DNA of 64,000 nucleotides, from contig BDSI01000046.1 in the NCBI GenBank assembly GCA_003117195.1, forward strand, positions 714,713-778,712, in the 5' to 3' direction. The notes below the pieces were generated by a model. It saw only the letters and a list, made by a program, of their open reading frames with translations, was not told where the DNA came from and did no database searches. Below, piece after piece: positions 1 through 10,112 of this stretch. The number at the start of each line of letters is the position of its first letter. The first letter of the stretch is position 1. This stretch comes from Eudorina sp. 2006-703-Eu-15. Lineage: Eukaryota > Chlorophyta > Chlorophyceae > Chlamydomonadales > Volvocaceae. The position numbers and the translations under genes were made by a program.

Positions 1-1
1 T

Positions 2-1647
2 TTCAAGGTTGACCGGTATATTTGTTCAGAGTCTAATCCTTCCGCTGTCAGTGTTGTGTCGGCGCGCTTGGACAAGTTAAGTGCCGAATTTCCCAAGTTG
101 CTGTCCCCTGAGGCATATAAAAGAGTCTGGATCGACTTGCCCTCAGATCTTTGCACGATCGATGAGCAGGCCTTGCTTTCCGCAGGAGCCTGTGACGGTT
201 CTCAGTGGTTTGTCTTTGCGAGCTGGTGCTGGCACGATGTGGGAAAGGAGCCGGGTTCCCTGGCTCCAGGTCAGAGCGTCACTGATGAATTACTACGGGT
301 TGTGCAGACCATGCAGCGCATACAGCGGCGTGCGCCGGCGTACATGCTGGTGTGCGAACAGCCTAGGGAAACTTGGCAGAACGCAACCGCCGCGCAGCAA
401 CGCATCACTTCAGTTTTGGGTCAGCCCGTGGTGGTGGACGCCGTACAATGTGGGTCACTGGCTCATCGTCTCTCGGCCCATTGGACCAACCTGGCCCCAG
501 CGGCCCAGCTGGAGGCTGTGCTGTCCTGCGTCAAGCCTGATCCAACAGTCGTGTTGCAGAATGTGCTCTCACCAGGTCGGGTTACCTCCGTTTCAACCGC
601 GGTGGAGCAGGCAGGTCTGTACTCACGCAATCAAGTCGGTAAGCCCATCGTTGTCGCACCGAGTCTCAGTCGGCCATCATTGCGTGCATTAGCCGAGGTG
701 GTTGAGGATGAGTCTAGTCCTTACGAGGGATCTTTGTCTATTGTGGAATGTGAGAAAATCATGGGGTATCTGCCAGGTGTGACTGAGGCACCAGATGTTT
801 CTGAAGCAGATCGACGGGTCATCTTAGGTCTGGCACCGGATGCCACCCTGACGCTGTCCGTGCTGAGCATCTGCCGTGTCCTATCAAACACCTCGTCACA
901 CGATGTTGCAGCTGCATGCACCGGAATTTCTTCTGCTCCCCAGCCTGTTCATGGGCTGGCTTACTCCCTGTGTTCCGTCGAGTCCTTTTTCCCTTGGTCT
1001 GAAGTTTTTGCCGCCGCGTCTCGCGCGGAAGCGGAGGAGTCCTCTGGTGCAGCTGGTCGCTGCCCGGACATCTGGGAGGACGAACCGTCCATCTTCTTTA
1101 TCGGTAACGGTGCTCATATGCCAGGATTGCCGCCTGAGGAGCAGCGGCGGGTTAGCCGTCGTGCACGCTCATACCGCATGCAAGGAGGCGTTCTCTATCG
1201 GGTGTTCAATGACTCTCGTGCTCGGGTTGTTCCTAAGCCTCCGGATCGTGTTGAGCTAGTGAAGCGCACACATGAAGAGACGGGCCATTTTGGCGTACGT
1301 CGCACTATGGCGCTGCTGCTCACGCAACATTGGTGGCATGGCATGCACCGAGATGTTTCCAGTATTGTACGACACTGTTCGCATTGTGACCGTGTCAACT
1401 CGTCGTTTGCATCTGGCCCTCCAACCTTGCATCCTTTGCCTGTTCAGGGGTTGTTTTATCGTTGGGGTGTTGACCTATGTGGGCCGTTGCCTCGTACTAC
1501 TCAGGGTAATACGTACGTCATGATCTGTGTAGAGCATTTTTCCAAATACGCTGTGTTTATCCCCTTGCCTGACAAGGAGGCCGTGCACACCTCCAGTGCT
1601 TTCTTGAGTCAGATTCTTGCCCGATATGGGCCTGTGCAGAGGTATGC
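2..1647 (+). pseudogene. Gypsy-type pol fragment: DNMT3-like cytosine methyltransferase domain fused upstream of integrase (5' cut by window edge)
   Basis: The reading frame is open from base 2, so the protein starts outside the window. The first 290 or so codons resemble a DNMT3/DRM-type cytosine-5 methyltransferase. A VDRYICSES stretch (nt 14-40) matches the VDxYxASE motif II. SWCWHDVG (nt 221-244) lies where PCxD of motif IV is expected and keeps the cysteine at 227-229. CEQ (353-361) matches the ENV loop, and VDAVQCGSLAHR with HWTNL follows as in DNMT3 motif VIII. An integrase zinc-binding H2C2 follows (His at 1271 and 1286, Cys at 1376 and 1385), then the core with its first catalytic Asp at 1472. 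The frame is lost between about 1620 and 1647 and resumes in another frame. Order (methyltransferase before integrase) implies the domain sits after reverse transcriptase/RNase H in pol. The motif IV proline and ENV asparagine are changed, so activity is doubtful. Confidence 0.72.
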
Positions 1648-2108
1648 ACAGATGGCGGTGGTGAATGGAAGGGGCAGTTTGCGCAACTCATGCTTGACAG
1701 TCTGATTGACCACCGCCAGACTTCACCCAATCACCCTCAGGCCAACGGTCTGGCTGAACGGGTCGTGCAGACATGCAAGCGCGCGCTGCGTCGCATGGCG
1801 CGGCAGCGGGCTGATGGGCAGCAGTGGGATGAGTTGCTTCCGTACGTCATGCTGGGCTACAACTGCTCCAAGCACAAGGCGACGGGGTTCAGCCCGTACT
1901 TGCTACTCCACGGGGTCGAGCCGACTATCCCTCCTGCCATCAAGCCACGGTTTGACGGGAATATCTCGTTTGATGATGTTGAAACCGCTGCAGCCTCCCT
2001 TGTGTCGCGTGGCCAAGCCATGCGCCAGCGTATTTCTATCGCGGGGGATAATTTGTTAATAGCGCAGCACCGGGATTCGCTTCGCTACGCTTCCCTCAGG
2101 GGGGCGGG
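1648..2108 (+). pseudogene. Gypsy integrase core, second half (frame-shifted from the preceding segment)
   Basis: This is the same integrase in the next frame. A TDGGGEW motif gives the second catalytic Asp at 1651-1653. HPQANGLAERVV gives the catalytic Glu at 1756-1758, which is about 34-35 residues from the Asp, as in DD35E integrases. The frame runs to about 2100, where a second frameshift leads into the next segment. Two frameshifts in otherwise well-kept sequence suggest a fairly young but dead copy, or assembly indels. Confidence 0.8.
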
Positions 2109-3482
2109 TATCACCCAAAAATACGTCAGTTTGACGTCGGGGACTATGTATATTTCCGTAATACTACGAGCCGTACTACCCTTGATCCCGCGGCTCAGCC
2201 AACCATATTGCGAGTTGCTGAGGTTCGCCCTAGCGGGGTCATTATATTAGAGGGGTACGATGGCAAGTTCCTGAAAGGTCATGTCAAGGATTGCGCTCCA
2301 AGCCACCTGCCCATCAGGGATGAGGTGGTCGACCCTCGTTTAGCGCGTCCTGACGCTACGTTGTCTTGCCAAGTGTGTCACCTGCCTACTGGGGAAGAAT
2401 GGATGCTATTGTGCGATGGTTGTGGAAAGGGGTGGCATACTTACTGCCTGAAACCGCCTCTCACGGTCATTCCACCGGGGACTTGGGTGTGTCCTGACTG
2501 CGTTGACAGGGGTATTACGCCCGAACAGATAGATGCCAACCCTGTTCATCCGCAAACTAAGGGTACCGCATCAACCTCTCTCCCTCTCAGGCCAAAAACA
2601 CCACAGGTGCTGGCCAGCCTTCAAGGAGCAAGGGTCGTGCGTGTCAGCACTAGCCCGGAGTCGAACTCTACCAAGGGCGGTGTTGCTACGTATGTGGGGA
2701 GACAAGGGCGGCAGCACGTGTTCGAAGTGCTGTACGACGATGGAGAGCTGGAGCAGGTGGACACAAATCGCCTTAGGGCGATGCTGGCGCCGAAGGCCGC
2801 TCGTCCAAAACGAGCGGTGCAGGCTGCCGCGGTTACCGCGGCGAGCCCTGACGAGTGGAGCATTCAAGCGTGTGCTGATGTTGCTGTTGCGTTGGCGACT
2901 GCCATGCCGGGGGATCATCCAATTGAGAAGGTGGCCTTGCTGGCCCGCGCCTGGGAAACCAGCGCCATCGAACAACCGCTCATTCCTCCGGATCATGTGG
3001 CGTCATTGACCGGTTCAATCAATCTCCAGCTTGTTGGGGAGGTGGTCTGTCCTTGGGCAGTCCAGCCGGCCGTACAAGTCGCTTTGGTCAGTCATGGTGT
3101 TCGTGTGTTGAAGGGAAAGCTGGGTGACGTACGGGATCCTCTTTCGCCGGCATTTTACAAGTCCGTCGAAGAGCAGGTGTCGTCCATCGAGTCAGTGTTT
3201 TTGTCAGTCGCTGGGGCACCTCTGGATTTAGCAATTCCAGCGGCGCTCAAGTATGCCAAGAGCTTTGTGATCGCTCGCGTACCGCTGCATTATGTGTCGG
3301 CAGCTGACGAGTTGCGAATGCGCTGGCTCAAGTCGCTGCAGCGCCAGGGTCGTTTGTTGATGTTGCGGTGTCCATTGAAGGATACCACGGATCAGTTCTT
3401 CATGTGGCTGATTGTCTTCGCCACTCCAGTCATCAAGCAGTTGATAGTCAAGGATTCGGGCCTAGTAGAGGACCTGTTGTGA
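2109..3482 (+). pseudogene. Gypsy pol C-terminus: integrase tail, PHD finger, Tudor-like segment, unknown domain
   Basis: The frame opens with an integrase C-terminal SH3-like stretch containing FDVGDYVYFRN (about 2136-2168). A PHD finger follows from 2367 to 2501 with C4HC3 spacing (CQVC, CDGCGKGWHTYC, CPDC). PHD fingers usually read histone H3 tails. About 60 codons later, nt 2682-2795 has the pattern YVGRQG ... VLYDDGELEQV, like a Tudor/Royal-family beta barrel. The last 200 residues (2870-3480) contain ALKYAKSFVIARVPLHY and WLKSLQRQGRLL. I do not recognise them firmly; a Rossmann-type methyltransferase remnant is one possibility. The stop is TGA at 3480-3482. The reader modules suggest that integration is directed to marked chromatin. 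Confidence 0.7.
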
Positions 3483-3550
3483 GTTTGGTGCGCTCAGTCA
3501 CGTGTGCACCCGCGCCCACCGGCTAATAATGCGGTGCCCGCTGGGGGGGG

Positions 3551-3601
3551 AGTGTTCCCTCGGCACATGCTTTGTTCGTACGACAGTCATCTGACCTGAC
3601 A
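3551..3601 (+). repeat. 51-bp direct repeat, copy 1 (LTR start candidate)
   Basis: The sequence from AGTGTTCCCTCGG to CTGACCTGACA is identical to 4290-4340. It lies just after the candidate polypurine tract. Confidence 0.85.
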
Positions 3602-4289
3602 GCTGTCGGGCCGTCCTGTCGTCATCGTCAATTTAGCGTCTAACTACTTTCTGGTAGTGTATTATTGTGCGGAGACAACCGTTATTTTGGTTAAACGTTT
3701 GCCTTTGAGGCGGCCCACCGTTGGCCGCAAGTGCCGGGTTGCGATCCGGTGCAAAGTAGTGTGACCATAAGTTGGCTTCAGTAAATCTTCGTTGGCATAT
3801 TCATAGTTATCCGGCAATGCTGATTAAGTTTAGTTTTGCCGTTTTTGCAGTTGGTGAGGTTGGGCAACTGCCCACCTTCGATTAGGTAACTCGAGTTGGT
3901 TTCGTAGCGAGGACGCACTCGCTACGGCAGTCACGTTTGGCTTCTCGGAACTATAACCAGCCGAATGCGGACCGGAAAGGTCGCTTTTCGGCTCTCTTTG
4001 GTGTGTTGTAACACTGTGAGCTAGGAAAGAAGCCCTGTGTGGTTCACGACCGCATAAGATCCAGCTGCATCAAGACTACGAGAGGACCTTCAGCACAAGC
4101 CCAATCATCTGGCACGCTCAGCAGGGTAAGGAATCGCGACCTTGTCTTGCTGCTGTAACTGCCGGGACGGAAGGAGGCGCCTGAGATCTGCGCAGGGAAA
4201 AGGCTCGAGCACACGTGGAGTGTCTTCGAGTCCCATTCCGATTCTGCTGCAGGTTATTCAGAAGCCTTACGTCAAGCCGTCACATCCCA

Positions 4290-4340
4290 AGTGTTCCCTC
4301 GGCACATGCTTTGTTCGTACGACAGTCATCTGACCTGACA
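4290..4340 (+). repeat. 51-bp direct repeat, copy 2
   Basis: Identical to 3551-3601 at a distance of 739 bp. It could be the start of a second, truncated LTR or a tandem duplication inside one LTR. Confidence 0.85.
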
Positions 4341-4440
4341 AAGCTCCGCGGTCTCCATGGACCCGAGTCAACATCCACCCAACGCCTCTCGCGCTCATGT
4401 TTGTTGCAACAGGTGCCGCGTGATGAATACTTGGATTAGG

Positions 4441-5235
4441 AATGGGCGGCGCGTGCTAAATTGAACTTCGATAGTGTTCTGATGTTTGAACATCAAGATA
4501 CCACCAACATCAAGATTTGCCTTTCTGTCTTGCCAGATGAATACAAATCAACAATATGTATTGAACCAAAGTTTCAAGATGCAAAGGGATAGCGTACCGA
4601 GTGCCAACGAGTTCTCCAGTTCCGATGGCCCAAAGTCCGGGTCTCACCTCGGCTTTTTCGCACCCTGTTTTTTTGCCTTACATTTGCTATGTAACTATTG
4701 ATAGCAAACTTTAGAGGTTCACGTCTGCTGCGGGCGTGCAACTGAAGGGTTGCATGCCTGCCGGCGGACCAAACAACTACAGTTTCACGGCAAAACAAGG
4801 ATGCTTCAAGCTTGCTTTGTGATCATCTGCTTGGCAGACGGATGTGGTAGTGCACTATGGCACTATCGTTACCATAGTGCCGATACGATGACCGCCGTCG
4901 CCGGCCGCACGTACTGCAGGATGGTTTCGGGGCTGCCGACGTGTTTGGGCTTGGTGAATCTATGCACGCCGATCCTCCTTCAACATCAACGACACCCCCA
5001 ATGGCAACCTTTCACTCTCTCACACTGTTGCGCGGTAATAGAGTTTTCTTTCTAAAGCAAGCGGCCTGTACGGATTATAGGGGGCCCCGCCCTTTTCCGG
5101 CTTCGAGGAAGCCGACCCCTACTTGTCACACTTACAACCTTGGCCATGTGTATTTTCGCGTTAGTGAGAGATCTAGTTTACATGTTCTATATAACACGTA
5201 CTTGTTCGTCGGTTGTTGTCGTCGTATCCATATAC
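4441..5235. other. Unassigned spacer, no gene seen
   Basis: Composition is nearer neutral GC than the surrounding LINE sequence. No convincing frame or domain was seen. A 9-bp inverted repeat (GCACTATGG / CCATAGTGC) sits at 4852-4860 and 4872-4880. Confidence 0.5.
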
Positions 5236-5550
5236 ACCAGCACCCCCAGAAGGTAGGTGCTTTGGCTGGCAACAGGGAAACCTCGCAATTCCCCCCGGGA
5301 GGTCCTGGGATCGACCCCAGCCACTGGCAAGTTGTCAGGGGTGTGACGAGAAGGAGGGTGCCCACCCGTCCCTGTCCCGTCTGGAGGTTTACAAGACTCT
5401 CACCCATCCTAAGTCATCCAGCTGGCCTGTGGAGACGCCCAGAAGCCCGGCCTGCTAGCCGCTCTTGGAGTAGTGGCAGCATCAGAGGACCGCCAGACAA
5501 CATAAAGAAAGGCACCCCGTCCCGAGTCCTGGTTCCTTCAGAAAAAAAAA
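5236..5550 (+). mobile_element. SINE copy 1, 5'-truncated
   Basis: Starts at ACCAGCACCCCC, so the tRNA-like head is missing. It runs through the conserved body (GGTCCTGGGATCGACCCCAG) to the family end CCTGGTTCCTTCAG plus A9. A (TA)n tract follows directly at 5551-5561. Confidence 0.88.
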
Positions 5551-5625
5551 TATATATATATACAGAGGCACCGGAATCTTCCAGCGATGCGGATGAAGCG
5601 ATGGTGGCCGCTGCAGCAACGCCTG

Positions 5626-5972
5626 TTTTTTTTTTCTGAGAGGGACGTTACAAGGACAAAGGGACGGAAGCAGACCAAGCAGCAAGCCGGGAAGAGAGCC
5701 GGACGGCAAGCGAAGACCTCCACACTGCGACCAAGCCCCAGAGGCACCAACCAGGAGGAAAGGAAAACCAAGCAACGCCAACCTCACAGACCGGACAGGG
5801 ACAGGGACAGGGCAGCAGAGGGAAGAAAAACCTCCCTAAGCGGCAAAGAACGGCACAACAAGGCCGCACCGCCTACTCCGGGCCACCAGGCAAAGCAGAA
5901 GGGCTCACAGAAACCCCCACCAAACAGCAACGAACCAAAGAGGCAACAAGGACAACACAACCCAAAGAAAAA
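5626..5972 (-). mobile_element. Diverged LINE 3' end (older subfamily)
   Basis: A poly(T) run and CTGAGAGGGACGTTACAAGG mark the LINE 3' terminus in reverse. The body differs at many positions from the other copies in the window, with substitutions and small indels. It is either an older insertion or another subfamily. Confidence 0.8.
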
Positions 5973-6202
5973 AAAGGAACTACAGGTGTGCGGGGCTGTA
6001 TCCATGGTTATATGTCTGTGTATTTCGGTGCTGTATTTGTGTCGTGCCATACACCGTTCACATTGCAATAAGTTTCAGAAAAAAAAAGAGAATTATTTTC
6101 GGGCCACGTCTGCTGTCCTTCCTTCAGGACGTGACAGGCAACAGACGGCATGTCCGCTTGCGGCAATCGTGCGACAGCCGTTAGGGGCTGTACCCGTGCC
6201 GG
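5973..6202 (+). other. Possible upstream exon and spacer before the Helitron-like fragment
   Basis: No domain is recognised. A GTAAGT donor at 6203 would splice, in phase 1, to the acceptor CACAG ending at 6341 and keep the frame open through the join. That supports an intron of about 139 nt but does not prove it. Confidence 0.35.
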
Positions 6203-6341
6203 GTAAGTCATGTTAGGTTGTCGTCGTGTTCGTTGTCTCCTTGGAAATCTGTTTGTTTTAATGCTACATTCGTGATGATACTCATTATCCGGTGTTATTG
6301 CGGTAACATATTTTCGTTGTCTTTATGCCTGCCTGTCACAG

Positions 6342-6764
6342 ATGATGCCGAACTTGGCACCCTGGAGGAGCTGGAGGTCGTTCTCCCGCAACCTTCAACT
6401 GTGCCGGAGGATGGCAGCGAGTTTGACACCAGGCCCAGCGCCGTGGATGACTTGCTCACAGGACGTGCACGGTTGGTGTTTGCAGCCGGCGGTCGTGACG
6501 CCGGCATTTTGGACGACCGTCATCCGGCCATCCTGAATGTCTGCTTCCCGGCATCCTTCCCGTTCGGCTTGTCAGGGCAGCGGCCAATCAACATGTCGTT
6601 CGCTGCGTACTGCTGCCACCTGGTGCGGCGGGTGCCACGGATGCAGTTCAGCGGCAACCTGATGCTTCTGGCGCGCATGTACGACATCTTGGTGCGGCAG
6701 CAGTGCATGGCGCAGGTGGGCGTGGCCATGAATCTGCAGCCGCGTTTGGGTGATTCAGCGGGTT
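6342..6764 (+). pseudogene. Helitron helicase-like N domain fragment (Rep/helicase transposon)
   Basis: After the putative splice acceptor the frame encodes about 140 residues with FPASFPFGLSGQ, then FAAYCCHLVRR, then MLLARMYDILVRQ. That order resembles the Helitron_like_N region of eukaryotic rolling-circle transposons (FPFG-GG, H-LL-R, F--F-I-QR). The catalytic HUH/two-tyrosine part and the Pif1 helicase are absent. A LINE begins at 6765 and cuts the frame. The assignment is from pattern memory and a profile search should decide it. Confidence 0.5.
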
Positions 6765-7579
6765 CAGCCTGCTGCCACGCCTTAAGGCTGCGGTCCAGTC
6801 CGAGCTCCAGGCGGCCCAGCAACGTGTTCCCCCCGTGGATGCCAGGGAAACTTGGGAGTGGGTCAAAGGCCGGCTGCGGCTGGTGGCTGACCAGCTCCAC
6901 CGCCAGCATCTCCGCGAACAAGTGGCCGACCTTCGTGCTGCACAGCAGGCCGCAGCCGCAGCTCTGGCGGCCCAGCATGGCAGTGCCCCTGGCTCTCCTG
7001 TTAGCCTGGACGCCGCTCGTGCCTGCAAGCAGCTGGCTGACAGTGTGGCCCAGGCCTCAACCCGCCGCAATGCCGCCCTGGATGCCGCCTACACCCGGCA
7101 TGGAGACAAAGGCACCGGCTGGTTCCATCAGCTCGGCCGGGAGGCTAAGGTCAGGGAACCCATCACCCACCTGCTCGCCCCAGGGCAGCCCGAGCCAGTC
7201 CCCCTGACCAGCGCGAATGCCGGTGAGACCATCACCACGGCCAAAGGCACCCCGTCCCGAGTCCTGGTTCCTTCCGAAAAAAAAAAAAAAAAAAACGGCC
7301 GCCCACGCCATGTACAGCAGTGACAGCCCCACGGGCCTGTTCCGAGTTGGGGAGGTGGACCCCGCTGCCCAGGACCTGCTACTCAGCCACCTTCGCCGGC
7401 GACTGCCAGACGACCTGCGGGACAGCTCTGATGGCGCAGGGGCCCAGGGGGGTGCCACCACCAAGCCGCTGACACCGAGCCCTGCCCCTCTGAAGCGGTC
7501 GTCACCCAGGTGGTCAGCGAGCTCCAACGGCTCATGTGGGCGCATTTCCGGATGGCAGCGTTGCCCGACGACACCATGG
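6765..7579 (+). mobile_element. LINE ORF2 fragment, 5'-truncated, with internal deletion and a SINE-tail insertion
   Basis: Matches ORF2 from the end of the endonuclease into the linker before the reverse transcriptase. A SINE tail interrupts it at 7243-7295. Near 7449 it jumps from the pre-RT region to the C-terminal region (GCCACCACCAAGCC), so the whole RT is deleted. At 7579 another LINE is inserted in reverse. Confidence 0.85.
7243..7295 (+). mobile_element. SINE copy 2, only the last 34 bp plus poly(A)
   Basis: AAAGGCACCCCG to CCTTCCG plus A19, flanked by the 6-bp duplication ACGGCC (7237-7242 and 7295-7300). Intact LINE copies (for example near 33875) lack it. Confidence 0.9.
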
Positions 7580-8476
7580 CTTTTTTTTTTCTGAGAGGGA
7601 CGTTACAAGGACAAAGGGACGGAAGCAGACCAAGCAGCAAGCCGGGAAGAAGGCCAGACGGCAAGCAAAGACCACCACACCGCAACTGAGCCCCAGAGGC
7701 ACCAACCAGAAGGAAAGGGAACCAAGCAACGCCAACCTCACAGACAGGACGGGGACAGGGACAGGGCGGCAGAGAGAGAGAAAAGCTCCCAAAGCGGCAA
7801 AACGGCACAACAAGGCCGCACCTCCTACTCCAGGCCACCAGGCGAGACGGAAGGCCAAAGACGACCCACCCACCAACAAACAACAAAAAACAAAAAAAGA
7901 AAAGAAAAACAGCTACAAAACCAGAACACAGCAACGAGGCAAACACTACCCAAAGAAGTAGGGCAACACCCAACTGCAGCAGCCACAGAAGAAAGTTCCG
8001 ACACCAAATGTTAAGGCACAACATTTGGCCCGGGTGACCCGGGTTCAAGTCCTACCGAGGACGATACGAACTTACCAGCACCCCCAGAAGGTGACAATGA
8101 GGCGCTTTGGCTGGCAACAGGGAAACCTCGCAATTCCCCCCGGGAGGTCCTGGGATCGACCCCAGCCACTGGAAAGTTGTCAGGGGTGTGACGAGAAGGA
8201 GGGTGCCCACCCGTCCCTGTCCCGTCTGGAGGTTTACAAGACTCTCACCCATCCTAAGTCATCCAGCTGGCCTGTGGAGACGCCCAGAAGCCCGGCCTGC
8301 TAGCCGCCCGTGGAGTAGTGGCAGCATCAGAGGACCGCCAGACAACATAAAGAAAGGCACCCCGTCCTGAGTCCTGGTTCCTTCAAAAAAAAAAAAAAAG
8401 CAAACAAACGGAAGCAACAACCTGCAGCAGCCCCAGGGAACACCGGAACTCCCAACAGAAGGAGACACACCAGACC
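7580..8476 (-). mobile_element. LINE 3' UTR fragment, interrupted by a SINE
   Basis: The reverse 3' terminus follows a poly(T) run at 7580. The UTR continues to 7992 and resumes at 8400 after SINE copy 3. Six bases of the UTR at the insertion point are missing. Confidence 0.9.
7993..8399 (+). mobile_element. SINE copy 3, near full length
   Basis: Has the tRNA-like head with a B-box-like GGTTCAAGTCC, the conserved body and a poly(A) tail. The CAG just before the tail is degraded (CTTCAAAA). The first bases GGT of the head are missing. Confidence 0.9.
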
Positions 8477-8557
8477 GGAGAGACCTCCACGAGATCTGCC
8501 CTTTGGTAGAAAGCGTAATATTACATGTGTAATTGTGGAAGGCCGTTACACGCGCGC
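8477..8557. repeat. 81-bp block with TAATATTAC, copy 1
   Basis: Identical over 81 bp to 12251-12331. TAATATTAC lies at 8516-8524. CCTCCAC and GTGGAAGG in the block could pair as an imperfect stem around it. Confidence 0.8.
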
Positions 8558-9034
8558 GATTTGTAACGCGCCGGCCAGACAGAAGGAGATATTGGGGCGC
8601 AACTTCTTCAAGAGGAGCAATTCTCGCCGTCTTCAACAGCAATTTTATCTCTCTTCAAGCTCACCAATTCCGGCGAGCGCCGTCGGCGGTCAACCGACAA
8701 GCCGGAGCGCGACATCGCGACCCGCGGCACCTTCGCGAAGTAGCGCACCACCTCGGCAACAAGTCAATTTCAGGAGCAAGACGCTAATATAACTTGGGAG
8801 ATCGGGGACCGGAGTACGCCGCAGGACAAGTCGACCAAGGGCATCGGCGGTCAAGCCGCAGAACAAGTCGCGACGCCAGATGGCCGACGCTCAGCCAGGG
8901 GTAAGTGCCATTTCCAACCTGTTTTCGGGGATAGGGGCCGGTCGGAGTCACTAGGAAACCGGGCTTTAGGGGGGGAGCTGGGCAATGGCAGCGCGACGAA
9001 GCGGCGGCGCGCGCCGGGCAACAAGGCTCGGCTA
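8558..9034. other. Unassigned CpG-rich region
   Basis: Two short overlapping frames from about 8533 show no recognisable domain. A GTAAGT follows at about 8901. I see no supported gene. Confidence 0.4.
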
Positions 9035-9224
9035 GAGGCGCCGGCTCGGGTTATTAGGCTCGCCCGGCGATTAGACGGCCTGCTCGGACTTAGGCTCCTG
9101 CGCTCGGCGATTAGACGGCCTGCTCGGCCTTAGGCTCCTGCGAGGAGACGCCGGCTCGGTGATTAGACGGCCTGCTCGGCCTTAGGCTCCTGCGAGGAGA
9201 CGCCTGCTCGGCGATTAGACGGCA
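9035..9224 (+). repeat. 52-bp minisatellite, left part
   Basis: About 3.5 units of the form CCTGCTCGGCGATTAGACGG followed by CCTGCTCGGCCTTAGG and CTCCTGCGAGGAGACG. The array is split by SINE copy 4 and resumes at 9640. Confidence 0.9.
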
Positions 9225-9639
9225 GGTAAGTTCCGACACCAAATGTTAAGGCACAACATTTGGCCCGGGTGACCCGGGTTCAAGTCCTACCGGGGACCAT
9301 ACGAACTTACCAGCACCCCCAGAAGGTGACAATGAGGCGCTTTGGCTGGCAACAGGGAAACCTCGCAATTCCCCCCGGGAGGTCCTGGGATCGACCCCAG
9401 CCACTGGCAAGTTGTCAGGGGTGTGACGAGACGGAGGGTGCCCACCCGTCCCTGTCCCGTCTGGAGGTTTACAAGACTCTCACCCATCCTAAGTCATCCA
9501 GCTGGCCTGTGGAGACGCCCAGAAGCCCGGCCTGCTAGCCGCTCAAGCAGTAGTGGCAGCATCAGAGGACCGCCAGACAACATAAAGAAAGGCACCCCGT
9601 CCCGAGTCCTGGTTCCTTCAGAAAAAAAAAAAAAAAAAA
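9225..9639 (+). mobile_element. SINE copy 4, full length
   Basis: Complete from GTAAGTTCCGACACC to CCTTCAG plus A18. It is inserted in the minisatellite with GACGGC duplicated (9218-9223 and 9640-9645). It serves as a reference copy for the family at about 400 bp. Confidence 0.93.
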
Positions 9640-10008
9640 GACGGCCTGCTCGGCCTTAGGCTCCTGCGAGGAGACGCCTGCTCGGCGATTAGACGGCCTG
9701 CTCGGCCTTAGGCTCCTGCGCGGAGACGCCTGCTCGGCGATTAGACGGCCTGCTCGGCCTTAGGCTCCTGCGCGGAGACGCCTGCTCGGCGATTAGACGG
9801 CCTGCTCGGCCTTAGGCTCCTGCGAGGAGACGCCTGCTCGGCGATTAGACGGCCTGCTCGGCCTTAGGCTCCTGCGAGGAGACGCCTGCTCGGCGATTAG
9901 ACGGCCTGCTCGGCCTTAGGCTCCTGCGAGGAGACGCCTGCTCGGCGTTTACACGGCCTGCTCGGCCTTAGGCTCCTGCGAGGAGACGCCTGCTCGGCGT
10001 TTAGACGG
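9640..10008 (+). repeat. 52-bp minisatellite, right part
   Basis: About seven further units with small variants (GCGAGG or GCGCGG; GATTAGAC or GTTTAGAC in the last two). Confidence 0.92.
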
Positions 10009-10112
10009 CCGCCGCGGGGGTCGCGGGGGCAGCGGTCACGCGGCCAGGCCCCCCCAGCGGCTGGAACACAGGTGCCAGGCGCCAGGTAGCCGGAGGGGAG
10101 CAGCGAGCAGCG

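Larger units (their letters stand above)
3483..4440 (+). mobile_element. 3' non-coding end / LTR region of the PHD-integrase Gypsy element
   Basis: A G-run at 3543-3550, a plausible polypurine tract, is followed directly by TGTTCCC, a plausible LTR start at 3553. A 51-bp stretch beginning there recurs at 4290-4340. No long open frame was seen. The 3' border and LTR length cannot be fixed because the upstream LTR is outside the window. Confidence 0.5.

Noticed and set aside
4852..4880. Inverted repeat as a transcription terminator or MITE end
   Set aside because: It is short, isolated, and has no flanking duplication or partner copy in the window.
5732..6016. Rolling stretches of Lys/Arg/Pro/Gln-rich translation in LINE UTR as an ORF1-like basic protein
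   Set aside because: The frame differs between copies, shows no purifying pattern, and is the reverse complement of UTR rather than the sense strand of the element.
9225..9330. Possible functional tRNA gene in the SINE head
   Set aside because: There is a B-box-like motif and a closing stem, but no standard A box, D arm or anticodon arm, and it recurs as part of a poly(A)-tailed SINE.
9035..10008. CRISPR-like array
   Set aside because: The units are tandem with no unique spacers. It is a minisatellite in a eukaryotic context.
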